Shown here: positions 41,265 through 49,562 of the stretch, piece by piece | Layout of the letters: each line of letters begins with the position of its first letter | Position numbering within the stretch: the stretch's first letter is position 1 | Assembly (NCBI RefSeq): GCF_005503535.1 | Contig: NZ_SCNN01000005.1 | Span: 62,001-126,000, forward strand | Reading direction: 5' to 3' | Length of the DNA: 64,000 nt | DNA from: Mesorhizobium comanense | Lineage (GTDB): Bacteria > Pseudomonadota > Alphaproteobacteria > Rhizobiales > Rhizobiaceae | Program-made: the position numbers and the translations under genes | Notes under the pieces: generated by a model | Database searches by the model: none | What the model was told of the DNA's origin: nothing | The model's input: the letters and a program-made list of their open reading frames with translations, nothing else

Positions 41265-41412
41265 CCGCCGCATCTCCTGGGTCCGTGGGGTCGGCCGGCC
41301 GGCGCTGGCACATAGTGGCCTCCTCGTACCGCTGCCAAACGCCGACCGGCCCCCTTTGCCCCACGTGGCATCAGGAGCTGGTCAAGCCCCGGACAATCCG
41401 GGGCTTTTTTAT
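41265..41412 (+). ncRNA. putative structured small RNA, rod-like, with intrinsic terminator
   Basis: Between pleD and the flavin hydroxylase lies a nested helix. CTCCTG (41274-41279) pairs with CAGGAG (41372-41377), CGTGGGG (41284-41290) with CCCCACG (41359-41365), GGCCGGCCGGCG (41293-41304) with CGCCGACCGGCC (41340-41351, one mismatch) and TGGCA (41306-41310) with TGCCA (41333-41337). Internal loops separate these stems, and a terminator follows directly. The 5' end is not defined; the transcript could begin near 41175, behind a possible promoter (CTTGGT 41141, CATAAG 41165). The long rod with internal bulges is reminiscent of 6S RNA, but I cannot confirm any family. No convincing protein frame covers it. 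Confidence 0.55.
41385..41410 (+). terminator. Rho-independent terminator of the putative small RNA
   Basis: AGCCCCGGA, loop CAA, TCCGGGGCT, overlapping a run of six T. A textbook intrinsic terminator, oriented to the plus strand. Confidence 0.88.
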
Positions 41413-41618
41413 GCGCGGAAAACCCCGACAACGCCGAGTGCAAAAGGCCGTTTGAATGCGGAAAGCCCAACCCTGCGGGCATGCGGTTGCTCGTTGCGGA
41501 GCTGCGCGGAAAGAAACCTAACCCTTCCGTAAAGTATATATGGCGCCCAGGGGGCTTGCTTCAAGCCCCCGCTTCTCCCGTAAAACCGCGCCCTTGCCAA
41601 CGGAACGGGAGTATCAGA
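41413..41618 (+). other. leader region before the flavin hydroxylase, with a hairpin
   Basis: No credible gene. A hairpin at 41550-41570 has arms GGGGGCTTG and CAAGCCCCC around CTT, just after AAAGTATATATGG, an A/T-rich stretch that could be a -10 region. The hairpin would then lie in the 5' untranslated leader, about 50 bases before the hydroxylase start. Confidence 0.4.
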
Positions 41619-43118
41619 ATGCCGGTATCCATGCCGACAAACCAACAGCCTCGGGACCATTCGGTATTGATAGTGGGGGGCGGCCCGACAGGGTTGATGT
41701 TGGCGGGCGAACTCGCGCTGGCGGACATCGATGTCGCCATTGTCGAGCGGCGACCAACCCAGCAGTTGACCGGTTCGCGTGCCGGCGGCCTGCATGCGCG
41801 CACCATCGAGGTGCTCGACCAGCGCGGAATTGCGGACAGGTTTCTGTCGCAGGGAAAACGATGGCCGGCCGTGAGCTTCCACATGGTGCGCCTGGACATC
41901 AGCGACTTTCCCAGCCGGCACAATTATCTTCTGGCGCTGCGGCAAAACCATATCGAGAAGATATTGGCCGACTGGATCGGCGAATTGGGTGTGCCGATCT
42001 ATCGCGACCGGCAAGTCACCGGTTTTGCGCAGGACGAAGGCGGCGTCGACCTGGATCTGGCCGACGGCCAACGATTGCGGACGGAGTATCTCGTCGGCTG
42101 CGACGGTGGCCGCAGCGTCATCCGGAAGACGGTGGGTATCGAGTTCGCCGGCTCGGATGCGACGATGAGCTGGATCATTGCCGAGGTTGAGACGGCACAT
42201 GAGCCGGCATGGGGCTTTCGCAGTGACGCCAGCGGCGTTCATGCGATAGGCAAGATCGAGGAGAGCGGCCGGGTCGGCATCGTGCTGACCGAGCGGCAAC
42301 TGACGATCGGCGGCGAACCCACTTTGCATGACCTCCAGGAGGCGCTGGCCGGCGTCTACGGCACTGACTTCGGCGTTCACAGCCCAGCCTGGCTCTCTCG
42401 TTTCACCGACATGGTGCGCCAGGCAACCACTTACCGCGACAGGCGGGTCCTGCTCGCCGGCGACGCCGCGCACGTCCATCCGCCGATGGGCGGACAAGGG
42501 CTCAACATCGGTGTTCAGGATGCGGTCAATTTGGGATGGAAGCTGGCGCGGGTGGTGAAACGGGTATCCCCCGAGAGCCTGCTCGACAGCTACCAAAGCG
42601 AACGTCATTCGGTCGCTGCCCGCGTGTTGCGCAACGCGATGGCGCAGGTCGCGCTGCGTCGAATGGATGACCGAACCAAGGCGTTGGCCGATACTTTCGC
42701 CGAATTGCTCGCCATGGACGAGCCCCGCAGGAAAATGGCCGGGGAAATGTCCGGGCTTGGCGTTCATTACGATCTGGGCGAGGGGCATCCTCTGCTCGGA
42801 CGTCGAATGCCTGATCTGGATCTGACAATAGCGGACGGACCTCGTCGGGTCTTCAGTCTATTGCACGATGCCCGCCCGGTGCTCCTCAATCTGGGGGAGG
42901 CCGGCAGCCTCGATGCGGGCGCCTGGGCGCATCAGCTGAAGCTGGTCGATGCGGCGTATGACGGCGCCTGGGATCTGCCGGTCCTCGGCGCGGTCGAGGC
43001 GCCCAGCGCCGTGCTGATCCGACCTGACGGGTATGTAGCCTGGGCCTCGGATGCGACGCACCAGGGACTGGCCGGCGCGCTGACCACCTGGCTTGGCCCG
43101 CCAGCCGCCTCGTTATAG
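41619..43118 (+). CDS. FAD-dependent monooxygenase (aromatic hydroxylase / Rox-like)
   Basis: A 499-residue group A flavin monooxygenase. The dinucleotide motif is VLIVGGGPTGLMLAGELA, the DG motif is YLVGCDGGRSVIRKTVG and the GD motif is LLAGDAAHVHPPMGGQGLN. The C-terminal ~100 residues form the thioredoxin-like domain typical of the PHBH/phenol hydroxylase and rifampicin monooxygenase branch. Such enzymes hydroxylate aromatic compounds using NAD(P)H and O2; the natural substrate is unknown. ATG 41619 follows CGGGAGTATCAGA. It is not in an operon with a catabolic gene, and the next gene starts 164 bases later behind its own promoter. Confidence 0.88.
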   Translation: MPVSMPTNQQPRDHSVLIVGGGPTGLMLAGELALADIDVAIVERRPTQQLTGSRAGGLHARTIEVLDQRGIADRFLSQGKRWPAVSFHMVRLDISDFPSRHNYLLALRQNHIEKILADWIGELGVPIYRDRQVTGFAQDEGGVDLDLADGQRLRTEYLVGCDGGRSVIRKTVGIEFAGSDATMSWIIAEVETAHEPAWGFRSDASGVHAIGKIEESGRVGIVLTERQLTIGGEPTLHDLQEALAGVYGTDFGVHSPAWLSRFTDMVRQATTYRDRRVLLAGDAAHVHPPMGGQGLNIGVQDAVNLGWKLARVVKRVSPESLLDSYQSERHSVAARVLRNAMAQVALRRMDDRTKALADTFAELLAMDEPRRKMAGEMSGLGVHYDLGEGHPLLGRRMPDLDLTIADGPRRVFSLLHDARPVLLNLGEAGSLDAGAWAHQLKLVDAAYDGAWDLPVLGAVEAPSAVLIRPDGYVAWASDATHQGLAGALTTWLGPPAASL

Positions 43119-43210
43119 CGCATCGGGTCGACGCCGGCGGCGCGAGTCATAAGGCGCGCACCGGACCTCAAATCTTCAACAGCTGGAAGACGGGGCTCCT
43201 GACAAGCAAT

Positions 43211-43239
43211 TGACAGGGGTCCTGCCAGTGTGCAGATTG
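43211..43239 (+). promoter_or_regulatory. predicted sigma-70 promoter of the gntR unit
   Basis: TTGACA (43211-43216), a 17-base spacer and CAGATT (43234-43239), which matches the -10 consensus at three of six positions. It lies 44 bases before the gntR start codon. Confidence 0.5.
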
Positions 43240-43249
43240 GTTGGACCAT
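43239..43249 (+). promoter_or_regulatory. FadR-subfamily GntR operator overlapping the promoter
   Basis: TGGTTGGACCA fits the FadR-type operator pattern TNGTNNNACNA exactly. A further TTGGACCAC half-site follows at 43250-43258. The site begins at the last base of the predicted -10 box, a good position for repression by the FCD-domain regulator encoded next. Confidence 0.6.
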
Positions 43250-43282
43250 TGGACCACTTAGCGCCGCTTTCGGGGAGGAAGT

Positions 43283-44017
43283 GTGGACCAGAACAGCCTG
43301 CCACCCATTCAGACCACGGCGCGCGACGACGCCGTGCTGAAGGCGTTGGTGGGTTTTGTTCGCGCCGAATCCTTGCAGCCCGGCGAGCGGCTTCCGACCG
43401 AGCGCATCCTGGCCGAGCGGCTGAAAGTCAGCCGCAACACGGTGCGCGAGGCGCTGACACGGTGGGAAGGATTGGGTCTGGTCGAACGCCGGCAAGGCAG
43501 CGGCACCTACCTCAAGGCCGCTGTTTCACCTGACATGCTGCATTTGCCGCTGACGCTCGCCGGCGGCAACGACTTTACCAGCCTGATGCAGACGCTGGAG
43601 ATCAGGCGTGCGCTGGAGGCGGAAGCGGCGGCATTGTGCGCGGAACGCGCCAGCGCGGCCGACATCGCCGAGATCGAACGCAAGCTCGACATCATGGAGC
43701 AGGCGTTCCGCACCCGCGACGGCATGTCCTCGGAGGAGGACTGGGAGTTTCACCAGGCGATCTACCGGGTTTCCGGCAATCCGCTGTTCGAGCAGATCAT
43801 CGCCGCCATGCACGAACTGTTCCATCGCTTCTGGGAACACCCGCTTGGCGTGCGCGATTTCGGCCATGCCAGCTTTCCCTATCATCGCACCATCTACGAA
43901 CGCATTGCCGCCCGCGATCCGCAAGGCGCGCGCAACGAGGCGCTCAAGCTGATCGCCACCGTCGAGGACGACCTCAAACGCGGCGCCGCCAAACTCAAAC
44001 TTCCGAGCCGGACATGA
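43283..44017 (+). CDS. GntR family transcriptional regulator, FadR/FCD type
   Basis: A 244-residue regulator. The N-terminal winged helix-turn-helix reads GERLPTERILAERLKVSRNT followed by VREALTRWEGLGLVERRQGS. The C-terminal FCD effector domain (about 95-225) is helical with metal-binding candidates in DWEFHQAIY and SFPYHRTIY. Translation starts at GTG 43283, immediately behind GGGGAGGAA. Its stop overlaps the start of the PLP enzyme gene (ATGA), so it is in the same unit as the enzyme and importer it probably controls. The likely effector is the imported substrate or its breakdown product. Confidence 0.92.
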   Translation: MDQNSLPPIQTTARDDAVLKALVGFVRAESLQPGERLPTERILAERLKVSRNTVREALTRWEGLGLVERRQGSGTYLKAAVSPDMLHLPLTLAGGNDFTSLMQTLEIRRALEAEAAALCAERASAADIAEIERKLDIMEQAFRTRDGMSSEEDWEFHQAIYRVSGNPLFEQIIAAMHELFHRFWEHPLGVRDFGHASFPYHRTIYERIAARDPQGARNEALKLIATVEDDLKRGAAKLKLPSRT

Positions 44018-45201
44018 ACGAACACCCATCAGGTTTCGACTACGACTACCTCGCCGAGGCGGCGACGCTACTGGCGCATGACGAACCGTTTCCAGGCGGC
44101 GCGGTCGTGCCGCCGATCTACCAGACCTCGCTGTTTACCTTCGCCAATTATGCCGAAATGGCTGACACATTTGCCGGCAAACGAAAGCAGCCGATCTATT
44201 CGCGCGGCGACAATCCGACAGTGATGGAGTTCGAGGCGCGCGTGGCCGCCCTGGAAGGCGCCGAGGCCGCGCGCGGCTTCTCCAGCGGGATGGCGGCGAT
44301 CAGCGCCACCGTCCTTGCCTTCGTTGGCGCGGGCGAGCGGATCGTCGCCGTGCGCAACTGCTATGGCGACGCCTATCGCCTGTTCGAGCGTTTTTTGCCG
44401 CGCATGAACATCAAGGTCGACTATGTCGATGGATCCGATCCCGATGCGGTTGCTGCGGCACTTCCAGGCGCCAAGCTGCTTTACCTGGAAAGCCCGACCT
44501 CGATGATGTTCGAGCTGCAGGATTTGCCGCATCTGACCCGTCTGGCCAAAGAGCAGGGCATCATCACCACCATCGACAATTCCTGGGCGACGCCGGTATT
44601 CCAGAAGCCTTTCACGCATGGCGTCGATCTCGTGCTGCATTCGGCCTCGAAGTATCTCGGCGGCCACAGCGACACGGTCGCCGGCGTGGTGGCGGGCTCG
44701 GCCGCGCACATCAAGCACATCAACGAGCAGACCTATTCCTATCTCGGCGGCAAGCTGTCGCCTTTCGAGGCCTGGCTGCTGCTGCGCGGCCTGCGCACCT
44801 TGCCGCTGCGCCTGCCGCACCACATGAAGAGCGGGCTCACCATTGCCGAGCGGCTGAAGGCGCATGCCAATGTCGAGCGCGTCAACCATCCCGCCTATTC
44901 GAACCATCCGGGCAAGGCGACGCTGGCTGGGTATGCCGGCCTGTTCTCCTTCGAGGTGACGGATGACATCGACATCCCCGTCTTCGTCGATGCGCTGAAA
45001 TACTTCCGCATCGGCGTCAGCTGGGGCGGGCATGAGAGCCTGGTCGTGCCGGCCAAGGCGTCGCTGGAGCAGACGCCGGGACTGAATTCGATGGCGCGCT
45101 TCGGCGTCAGCCCCCGAACCATCCGCTTCAATGTCGGATTGGAAAGTGTCGAGGATCTGTGGGCCGACGTGGCACAGGCCTTCGAAAAAGCCAGAAAATA
45201 A
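44014..45201 (+). CDS. Cys/Met metabolism PLP-dependent enzyme (cystathionine gamma-synthase / lyase family)
   Basis: A 395-residue fold-type I PLP enzyme. The Schiff-base lysine is K213 in LHSASKYLGGHSDTVAG, and other family motifs are PIYSRGDNPTVMEFEARVAAL, LYLESPTSMMFELQDL and TIDNSWATPVFQKPF. The family contains cystathionine gamma-synthases, beta- and gamma-lyases and O-acetylhomoserine sulfhydrylases, which share these motifs, so the reaction is not fixed. It is co-translated with the GntR regulator and followed 29 bases later by an ABC importer, suggesting catabolism of an imported compound rather than methionine synthesis. Confidence 0.9.
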   Translation: MNEHPSGFDYDYLAEAATLLAHDEPFPGGAVVPPIYQTSLFTFANYAEMADTFAGKRKQPIYSRGDNPTVMEFEARVAALEGAEAARGFSSGMAAISATVLAFVGAGERIVAVRNCYGDAYRLFERFLPRMNIKVDYVDGSDPDAVAAALPGAKLLYLESPTSMMFELQDLPHLTRLAKEQGIITTIDNSWATPVFQKPFTHGVDLVLHSASKYLGGHSDTVAGVVAGSAAHIKHINEQTYSYLGGKLSPFEAWLLLRGLRTLPLRLPHHMKSGLTIAERLKAHANVERVNHPAYSNHPGKATLAGYAGLFSFEVTDDIDIPVFVDALKYFRIGVSWGGHESLVVPAKASLEQTPGLNSMARFGVSPRTIRFNVGLESVEDLWADVAQAFEKARK

Positions 45202-45230
45202 CAAGCCGCTTCAAAATGGGAGTCTTGAAG

Positions 45231-46508
45231 ATGAAGAAACTGACCGTCATGCTTGCCACCGTTGCGGGGCTGGCGATTTCAGCCGGAAACGCCTTGGCCG
45301 ACACGACCCTCAAGATGGTCGAGGTGATCACCAGCCCGCCGCGCACCGAATTTCTGAAGAAGCAGATCGCCGACTTCGAGGCGGCAAATCCGGGCGTCAA
45401 GGTGGAACTGGTTTCGCTGCCCTGGGGCCAGGCCTTCGAGAAATTCCTGACCATGGTGCAAGCCGGCGACACGCCTGACGTGGTCGAGATGCCGGAACGC
45501 TGGATGGGCCTCTACGCCAACAACGCCCAGTTGGAGGATCTTGGTCCCTACATGGCCAAATGGGACGACGCCAAGACGCTGGGCGACCGGGCCAAGCAGT
45601 TCGGCTCGACGGTCAACAACACTCAGTTCATGATCCCCTATGGCTACTATGTGAACGCGCTGTTCTGGAACAAGAAGCTGTTCAAGGAAGCCGGGCTCGA
45701 CGGCCCGCCGGCGACGCTCGACGACTTCATCGCCGATTCCAAGAAGATCTCGGCTATTCCCGGCAAATATGGCTACTGCCTGCGCGGCGGGCCGGGCGCC
45801 TTCAACGGCATGCACATGTTCATGAACATCGCCGCCGGCAAGGGCGGCTACTTCAACGAGGACGGCACCTCGACCATCAACGACGAAGGCTCGGTCAAGG
45901 GCCTGCAGATGCTGGCCGACATGTACAAGGATGGCCTCGCGCCGAAGGACGCCGTGAGCTGGGGCTTCAACGAGACGGTGACCGGTTTCTATTCCGGCAC
46001 GTGCGCGATGCTGAACCAGGATCCAGACGCTCTGCTCGGCATCGCCGACAAGATGAGCGCCGAGGATTTCGCCGTGGCGCCGTTGCCGGTCGGCCCGAGC
46101 GGCAAGTCCTACCCGACGCTCGGCTATGCCGGCTGGGCGATGTTCGCCAATTCGCAACACAAGGACGACGCCTGGAAGCTGATGGCGACATTGCTGTCGC
46201 CGAAGGACAATCTGGAATGGGCCAAGGAGGTCGGCGTCATTCCGATCCACAACGGCGCCGACCAGGACGCGCATTTCAAGACCGAGCAGTTCAAGGGTTG
46301 GTTCACGGAGCTGAGCGACAGTTCCAAATATGAAATGGTGACGCCGCCGACTCATCTCGAAAACCTCGGCAACTTCGTCGACCAGGTGGCGATCAAGAAC
46401 TTCCAGGAAGTGCTGCTGGGCCAGAAGACGGCCAAGGACGTCGCCGACCAATGGGCCGCCTTCCTGACCAAGGAACAGCAGGACTGGCTGGCGAAGAACA
46501 AGAAGTGA
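45231..46508 (+). CDS. ABC transporter substrate-binding protein, carbohydrate type
   Basis: A 425-residue periplasmic binding protein of the extracellular solute-binding family 1. The signal peptide is MKKLTVMLATVAGLAISAGN followed by ALA. The mature part has KQIADFEAANPGVKVELVS and GDTPDVVEMPERWMGLYAN near the N-terminus, the hinge strand segment YYVNALFWNKKLFKEAGLDG and the C-terminal EVLLGQKTAKDVADQWAAFL. These are typical of sugar/polyol binders. ATG 45231 follows GGAGTCTTGAAG; the ATG 15 bases upstream overlaps that site. A repeat with a strong hairpin lies between this gene and the permeases. Confidence 0.92.
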   Translation: MKKLTVMLATVAGLAISAGNALADTTLKMVEVITSPPRTEFLKKQIADFEAANPGVKVELVSLPWGQAFEKFLTMVQAGDTPDVVEMPERWMGLYANNAQLEDLGPYMAKWDDAKTLGDRAKQFGSTVNNTQFMIPYGYYVNALFWNKKLFKEAGLDGPPATLDDFIADSKKISAIPGKYGYCLRGGPGAFNGMHMFMNIAAGKGGYFNEDGTSTINDEGSVKGLQMLADMYKDGLAPKDAVSWGFNETVTGFYSGTCAMLNQDPDALLGIADKMSAEDFAVAPLPVGPSGKSYPTLGYAGWAMFANSQHKDDAWKLMATLLSPKDNLEWAKEVGVIPIHNGADQDAHFKTEQFKGWFTELSDSSKYEMVTPPTHLENLGNFVDQVAIKNFQEVLLGQKTAKDVADQWAAFLTKEQQDWLAKNKK

Positions 46509-46518
46509 GCGCAGCTTC

Positions 46519-46647
46519 TTCCTTCTCCCCGCTTCACGGGCAGAAGGTGTCACGAAGTGACGGATGAGGGGCGGCGCCATGCCTCGACAGTTTCGCGCTG
46601 CCCCTCATTTGCCTGCCGGCATCTTCTCCCCGTAAACGGGGAGAAGG
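46519..46647. repeat. palindromic intergenic element inside the ABC operon
   Basis: Bounded by two hairpins of the same sequence type: CCTTCTCCCCG ... AGAAGG at 46519-46545 (imperfect) and CTTCTCCCCG-TAAA-CGGGGAGAAG at 46623-46646 (perfect). Between them are GGATGAGGGGCGGCGCC and GCTGCCCCTCA. It resembles the element at 49907-50052. Lying between binding-protein and permease genes, it could reduce downstream expression or stabilise the upstream mRNA. Confidence 0.75.
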
Positions 46648-46695
46648 ACGCTGTTTTGCCTTCCGGCACCCATCCATCACCGTAGAGCCAAATCC

Positions 46696-47619
46696 ATGAC
46701 CTACGCAGCGTCCGAAATCCGATCCGTCGCAAGGCCGCGCAAGAAGCGGCTGTCGCACGCCGCCATCGAGCCATGGCTCTATCTCAGCCCGGCCATCGTC
46801 CTTCTGGTCGTGGTGCTGCTGGTGCCGCTGATCATCGGCATCAGCTATTCCTTCCGCAAATTTTCCGCCTTCAAATCGCAATATGTCGGCCTCGGCCAGT
46901 ACCAGGCGATGCTCTCGGACCCCGTCCTCGGCCAGGCTCTGATCAACACGCTGTGGTGGACGGTCGCCAGCCTGTTCTTCCAGTTCTTCCTCGGACTGGG
47001 TCTGGCGCTGCTGCTCGACAAGCCGTTTTATGGCCGCAAGGTCGTACAGGCGGTGGTGTTCCTGCCCTGGGCGGTGCCGTCGTTTCTCTCCGGCCTCACC
47101 TGGGCGTGGCTGTTCAACCCCATCATCGGCCCGCTGCCGCATTGGCTTTACGCGCTTGGCCTCAAGGCTGAGCCTACAAACGTGCTCTCCGACCCGGCCA
47201 CGGCCATGTGGGGGCCGATCGTGGCCAACATCTGGTTCGGCATCCCGTTCTTCGCCATCACCTTGCTGGCGGCGCTGAAATCGATCCCGTCGGAACTGCA
47301 TGAGGCGGCGGCCATCGACGGCGCTTCGCCCTGGCAGCGCTTCACCAAGGTGACGCTGCCGTTCCTGGCGCCGACCATCGTCATCACCGTGATGCTGCGC
47401 ACCATCTGGATCGCCACCTTCGCCGACCTGATCTTCGTCATGACCGAGGGCGGCCCGGCCGGTTCGACCAGCACCGTGCCCGTCTATATCTATGTCAGCG
47501 CCTTCAAGTCGCTGGACAAGGGTTACGCCTCGGCCGTCGCGGTGCTGCTTCTCGTGCTGCTGATCGCCTATGCGGTGGCGCTGATCGCCATCCGCCGCAC
47601 GCTTGTGAGGCATGTCTGA
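46696..47619 (+). CDS. ABC transporter permease, MalF/UgpA type
   Basis: A 307-residue inner-membrane permease with six helices, the first being LSPAIVLLVVVLLVPLIIGISY. The ATPase-coupling EAA loop reads ELHEAAAIDGASPWQRFTKV followed by TLPFLAPT. It pairs with the next permease to form the importer channel. The stop overlaps the start of the second permease by one base (TGATG). Confidence 0.93.
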   Translation: MTYAASEIRSVARPRKKRLSHAAIEPWLYLSPAIVLLVVVLLVPLIIGISYSFRKFSAFKSQYVGLGQYQAMLSDPVLGQALINTLWWTVASLFFQFFLGLGLALLLDKPFYGRKVVQAVVFLPWAVPSFLSGLTWAWLFNPIIGPLPHWLYALGLKAEPTNVLSDPATAMWGPIVANIWFGIPFFAITLLAALKSIPSELHEAAAIDGASPWQRFTKVTLPFLAPTIVITVMLRTIWIATFADLIFVMTEGGPAGSTSTVPVYIYVSAFKSLDKGYASAVAVLLLVLLIAYAVALIAIRRTLVRHV

Positions 47620-48467
47620 TGATCGCCGGACGCTCAGCAACCGCGCGCATAGTCGGCGGCATCGGCCTCTACGCGGCGATTGCAGTCTATGTGGTCTTCG
47701 CGCTGTTCCCGATCTTCTGGACGCTGAAGATTTCGGTGACGCCGGAGCGGCTGCTTTACTCGGAAGGCATCACTTTCTGGCCGTCGCAGACCACGCTCAA
47801 GAACTTCGTCACCGTGCTCGAAGCCTCCGACTTCCCGCGCTATTTCCTGAACAGCGTCATCGTCTCGGTGTCGACCGCCGCGCTGGTGACCGTGATCGCC
47901 ACGCTCGCCGGCTATGCGATGTCGCGCTTCGCCTTCCGCGGCAAGGCAACGCTGGCAATCCTGTTGCTGCTGACCCAGACCTTTCCGCTGGTCATGGTCA
48001 TTCCGCCGATCTACCGGATCATGGGTGATATCGGTCTGACCAACAGCCTCACCGGATTGATCATCATCTACACCGCCTTCAACACCGCCTTTGCCACCTT
48101 CCTGATGCAGTCCTTCTTCGACGGCATCCCGAAGGACCTCGAGGAGGCGGCCATGATCGACGGCTGCACGCGGGCGCAGGCCATGCGTCGTGTAATCGTG
48201 CCGCTGACGCTGCCCGGCATGGGTGCCACGCTCGGCTTCGTCTTCACGGCGGCCTGGAGCGAGCTGCTCTTCGCGCTGATGCTGATTTCCAGTGATGCCC
48301 AGAAGACCTTCGCCGTTGGTCTGCTCACCTTCATCGGCAAGTTCGCCGTCGACTGGGGGCAGATGATGGCGGCCTCGATCCTGGCGCTGATCCCCGTCTG
48401 CATCTTCTTCGCCTTCCTGCAACGCTACCTCGTCACCGGCCTGACGGCCGGCGCCGTCAAAGGATAG
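47619..48467 (+). CDS. ABC transporter permease, MalG/UgpE type
   Basis: The second permease, 282 residues and six helices, from IGLYAAIAVYVVFALFPIFW. The EAA loop reads DLEEAAMIDGCTRAQAMRRV followed by IVPLTLPGMG. The terminal segment is YLVTGLTAGAVKG, the MalG-type ending. It is translationally coupled to the first permease and followed four bases later by the ATPase gene. Confidence 0.93.
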   Translation: MIAGRSATARIVGGIGLYAAIAVYVVFALFPIFWTLKISVTPERLLYSEGITFWPSQTTLKNFVTVLEASDFPRYFLNSVIVSVSTAALVTVIATLAGYAMSRFAFRGKATLAILLLLTQTFPLVMVIPPIYRIMGDIGLTNSLTGLIIIYTAFNTAFATFLMQSFFDGIPKDLEEAAMIDGCTRAQAMRRVIVPLTLPGMGATLGFVFTAAWSELLFALMLISSDAQKTFAVGLLTFIGKFAVDWGQMMAASILALIPVCIFFAFLQRYLVTGLTAGAVKG

Positions 48468-48471
48468 ATCG

Positions 48472-49539
48472 ATGGCCTCTGTCACGCTCGAAAAAGTCCG
48501 CAAGGATTACGGCGCCGTCCGCGTGCTCCATGCGGTCAATCTGGAGATCGCCGATGGCGAGTTCGTGGTGCTGGTCGGCCCGTCAGGCTGCGGAAAATCG
48601 ACGTTGCTGCGCATGATCGCCGGGCTCGAGGAAGCATCCGGCGGCGAAATCCACATCGGCGAAAGGCTGGTAAACGACGTTGCGCCCAAGGACCGCGACA
48701 TCGCCATGGTGTTCCAGTCCTACGCGCTCTATCCGCACATGGACGTGGCGCAGAACATGGGCTTCAGCCTGATGCTGCGCAAGGCCGAGAAGCCGGCGAT
48801 CGACGCGCGGGTGGATGGCGCGGCCAGGCGGCTCGGCCTGGACGCCTATCTGCAACGTCTGCCCAGGCAATTGTCGGGCGGCCAGCGCCAGCGCGTCGCC
48901 ATGGGCCGCGCCATCGTGCGCGATCCCAAGGTCTTTCTCTTCGACGAGCCGCTGTCCAATCTCGACGCCAAGCTGCGGGTGCACATGCGGGCCGAAATCA
49001 AGGCGCTGCATCAGCAGTTGAAGACCACCTCCGTCTATGTCACCCACGACCAGATCGAGGCGATGACCATGGCCGACCGGATCGTCGTCATGCATGACGG
49101 GCGGATCCAGCAGGTCGGCGCGCCGCTCGATCTCTATGACCGCCCGGCCAACATGTTCGTCGCCGGCTTCATCGGCTCGCCGGGCATGAACTTCCTGCCG
49201 GCCACGGTGGAGAAGGGCGGCAAGGCCGACGCGGTGCTCGCCGACGGCCAGAAGCTGCGGCTCCCGGACGGTCTGCCGCTCAACAATGGCGATGCCATCA
49301 CTGTCGGTTTGCGGCCCGAGCATATCCGGCTGTCCGACGATGGGGCGCTGGGAGGCGAGGTGGGGGTGGTCGAGCCGCTTGGCCTGTCGACGCAATTCTA
49401 TGTCAAACTGGCCGGCCAGCCGCTTTGCGTTTTCGCGATGGGCCGTGCGGGCGTGAAGCCCGGCGATATCGTCCGGCTGGCGGCCGATCCGGCGTCCCTG
49501 CATCTGTTCGATACCAAAGGCGGCGATCGCATCGGGTGA
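48472..49539 (+). CDS. ABC transporter ATP-binding protein, MalK/UgpC type
   Basis: A 355-residue ATPase. Walker A is GPSGCGKST, the Q-loop lies in MVFQSYALYPHMDV, the signature is LSGGQRQRVAMGRAIV, Walker B is VFLFDEPLSNLD and the switch His is in YVTHDQIEAMTMADR. The C-terminal ~120 residues form the TOBE/regulatory domain (VGLRPEHIRLSDDG). It completes a four-gene importer. Its stop is followed by an intrinsic terminator shared with the convergent rpmG. Confidence 0.95.
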   Translation: MASVTLEKVRKDYGAVRVLHAVNLEIADGEFVVLVGPSGCGKSTLLRMIAGLEEASGGEIHIGERLVNDVAPKDRDIAMVFQSYALYPHMDVAQNMGFSLMLRKAEKPAIDARVDGAARRLGLDAYLQRLPRQLSGGQRQRVAMGRAIVRDPKVFLFDEPLSNLDAKLRVHMRAEIKALHQQLKTTSVYVTHDQIEAMTMADRIVVMHDGRIQQVGAPLDLYDRPANMFVAGFIGSPGMNFLPATVEKGGKADAVLADGQKLRLPDGLPLNNGDAITVGLRPEHIRLSDDGALGGEVGVVEPLGLSTQFYVKLAGQPLCVFAMGRAGVKPGDIVRLAADPASLHLFDTKGGDRIG

Positions 49540-49562
49540 GGGGCCATCCCGAAGCGCAAACG

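Noticed and set aside
41265..41412. Firm identification as 6S RNA
   Set aside because: The rod shape is suggestive, but I could not match conserved 6S sequence by eye; left as an unnamed structured RNA.
41174..41455. 93-residue plus-strand frame over the same region
   Set aside because: It would read through the intrinsic terminator, which argues against coding.
41114..41482. 122-residue minus-strand frame over the structured RNA region
   Set aside because: No Shine-Dalgarno sequence, low-complexity Pro/Arg/Gly composition, and the nested complementary stems are better explained as RNA structure.
46519..46647. CRISPR or insertion sequence
   Set aside because: Only two palindromic ends, no repeat-spacer series and no transposase; a REP-like element fits.
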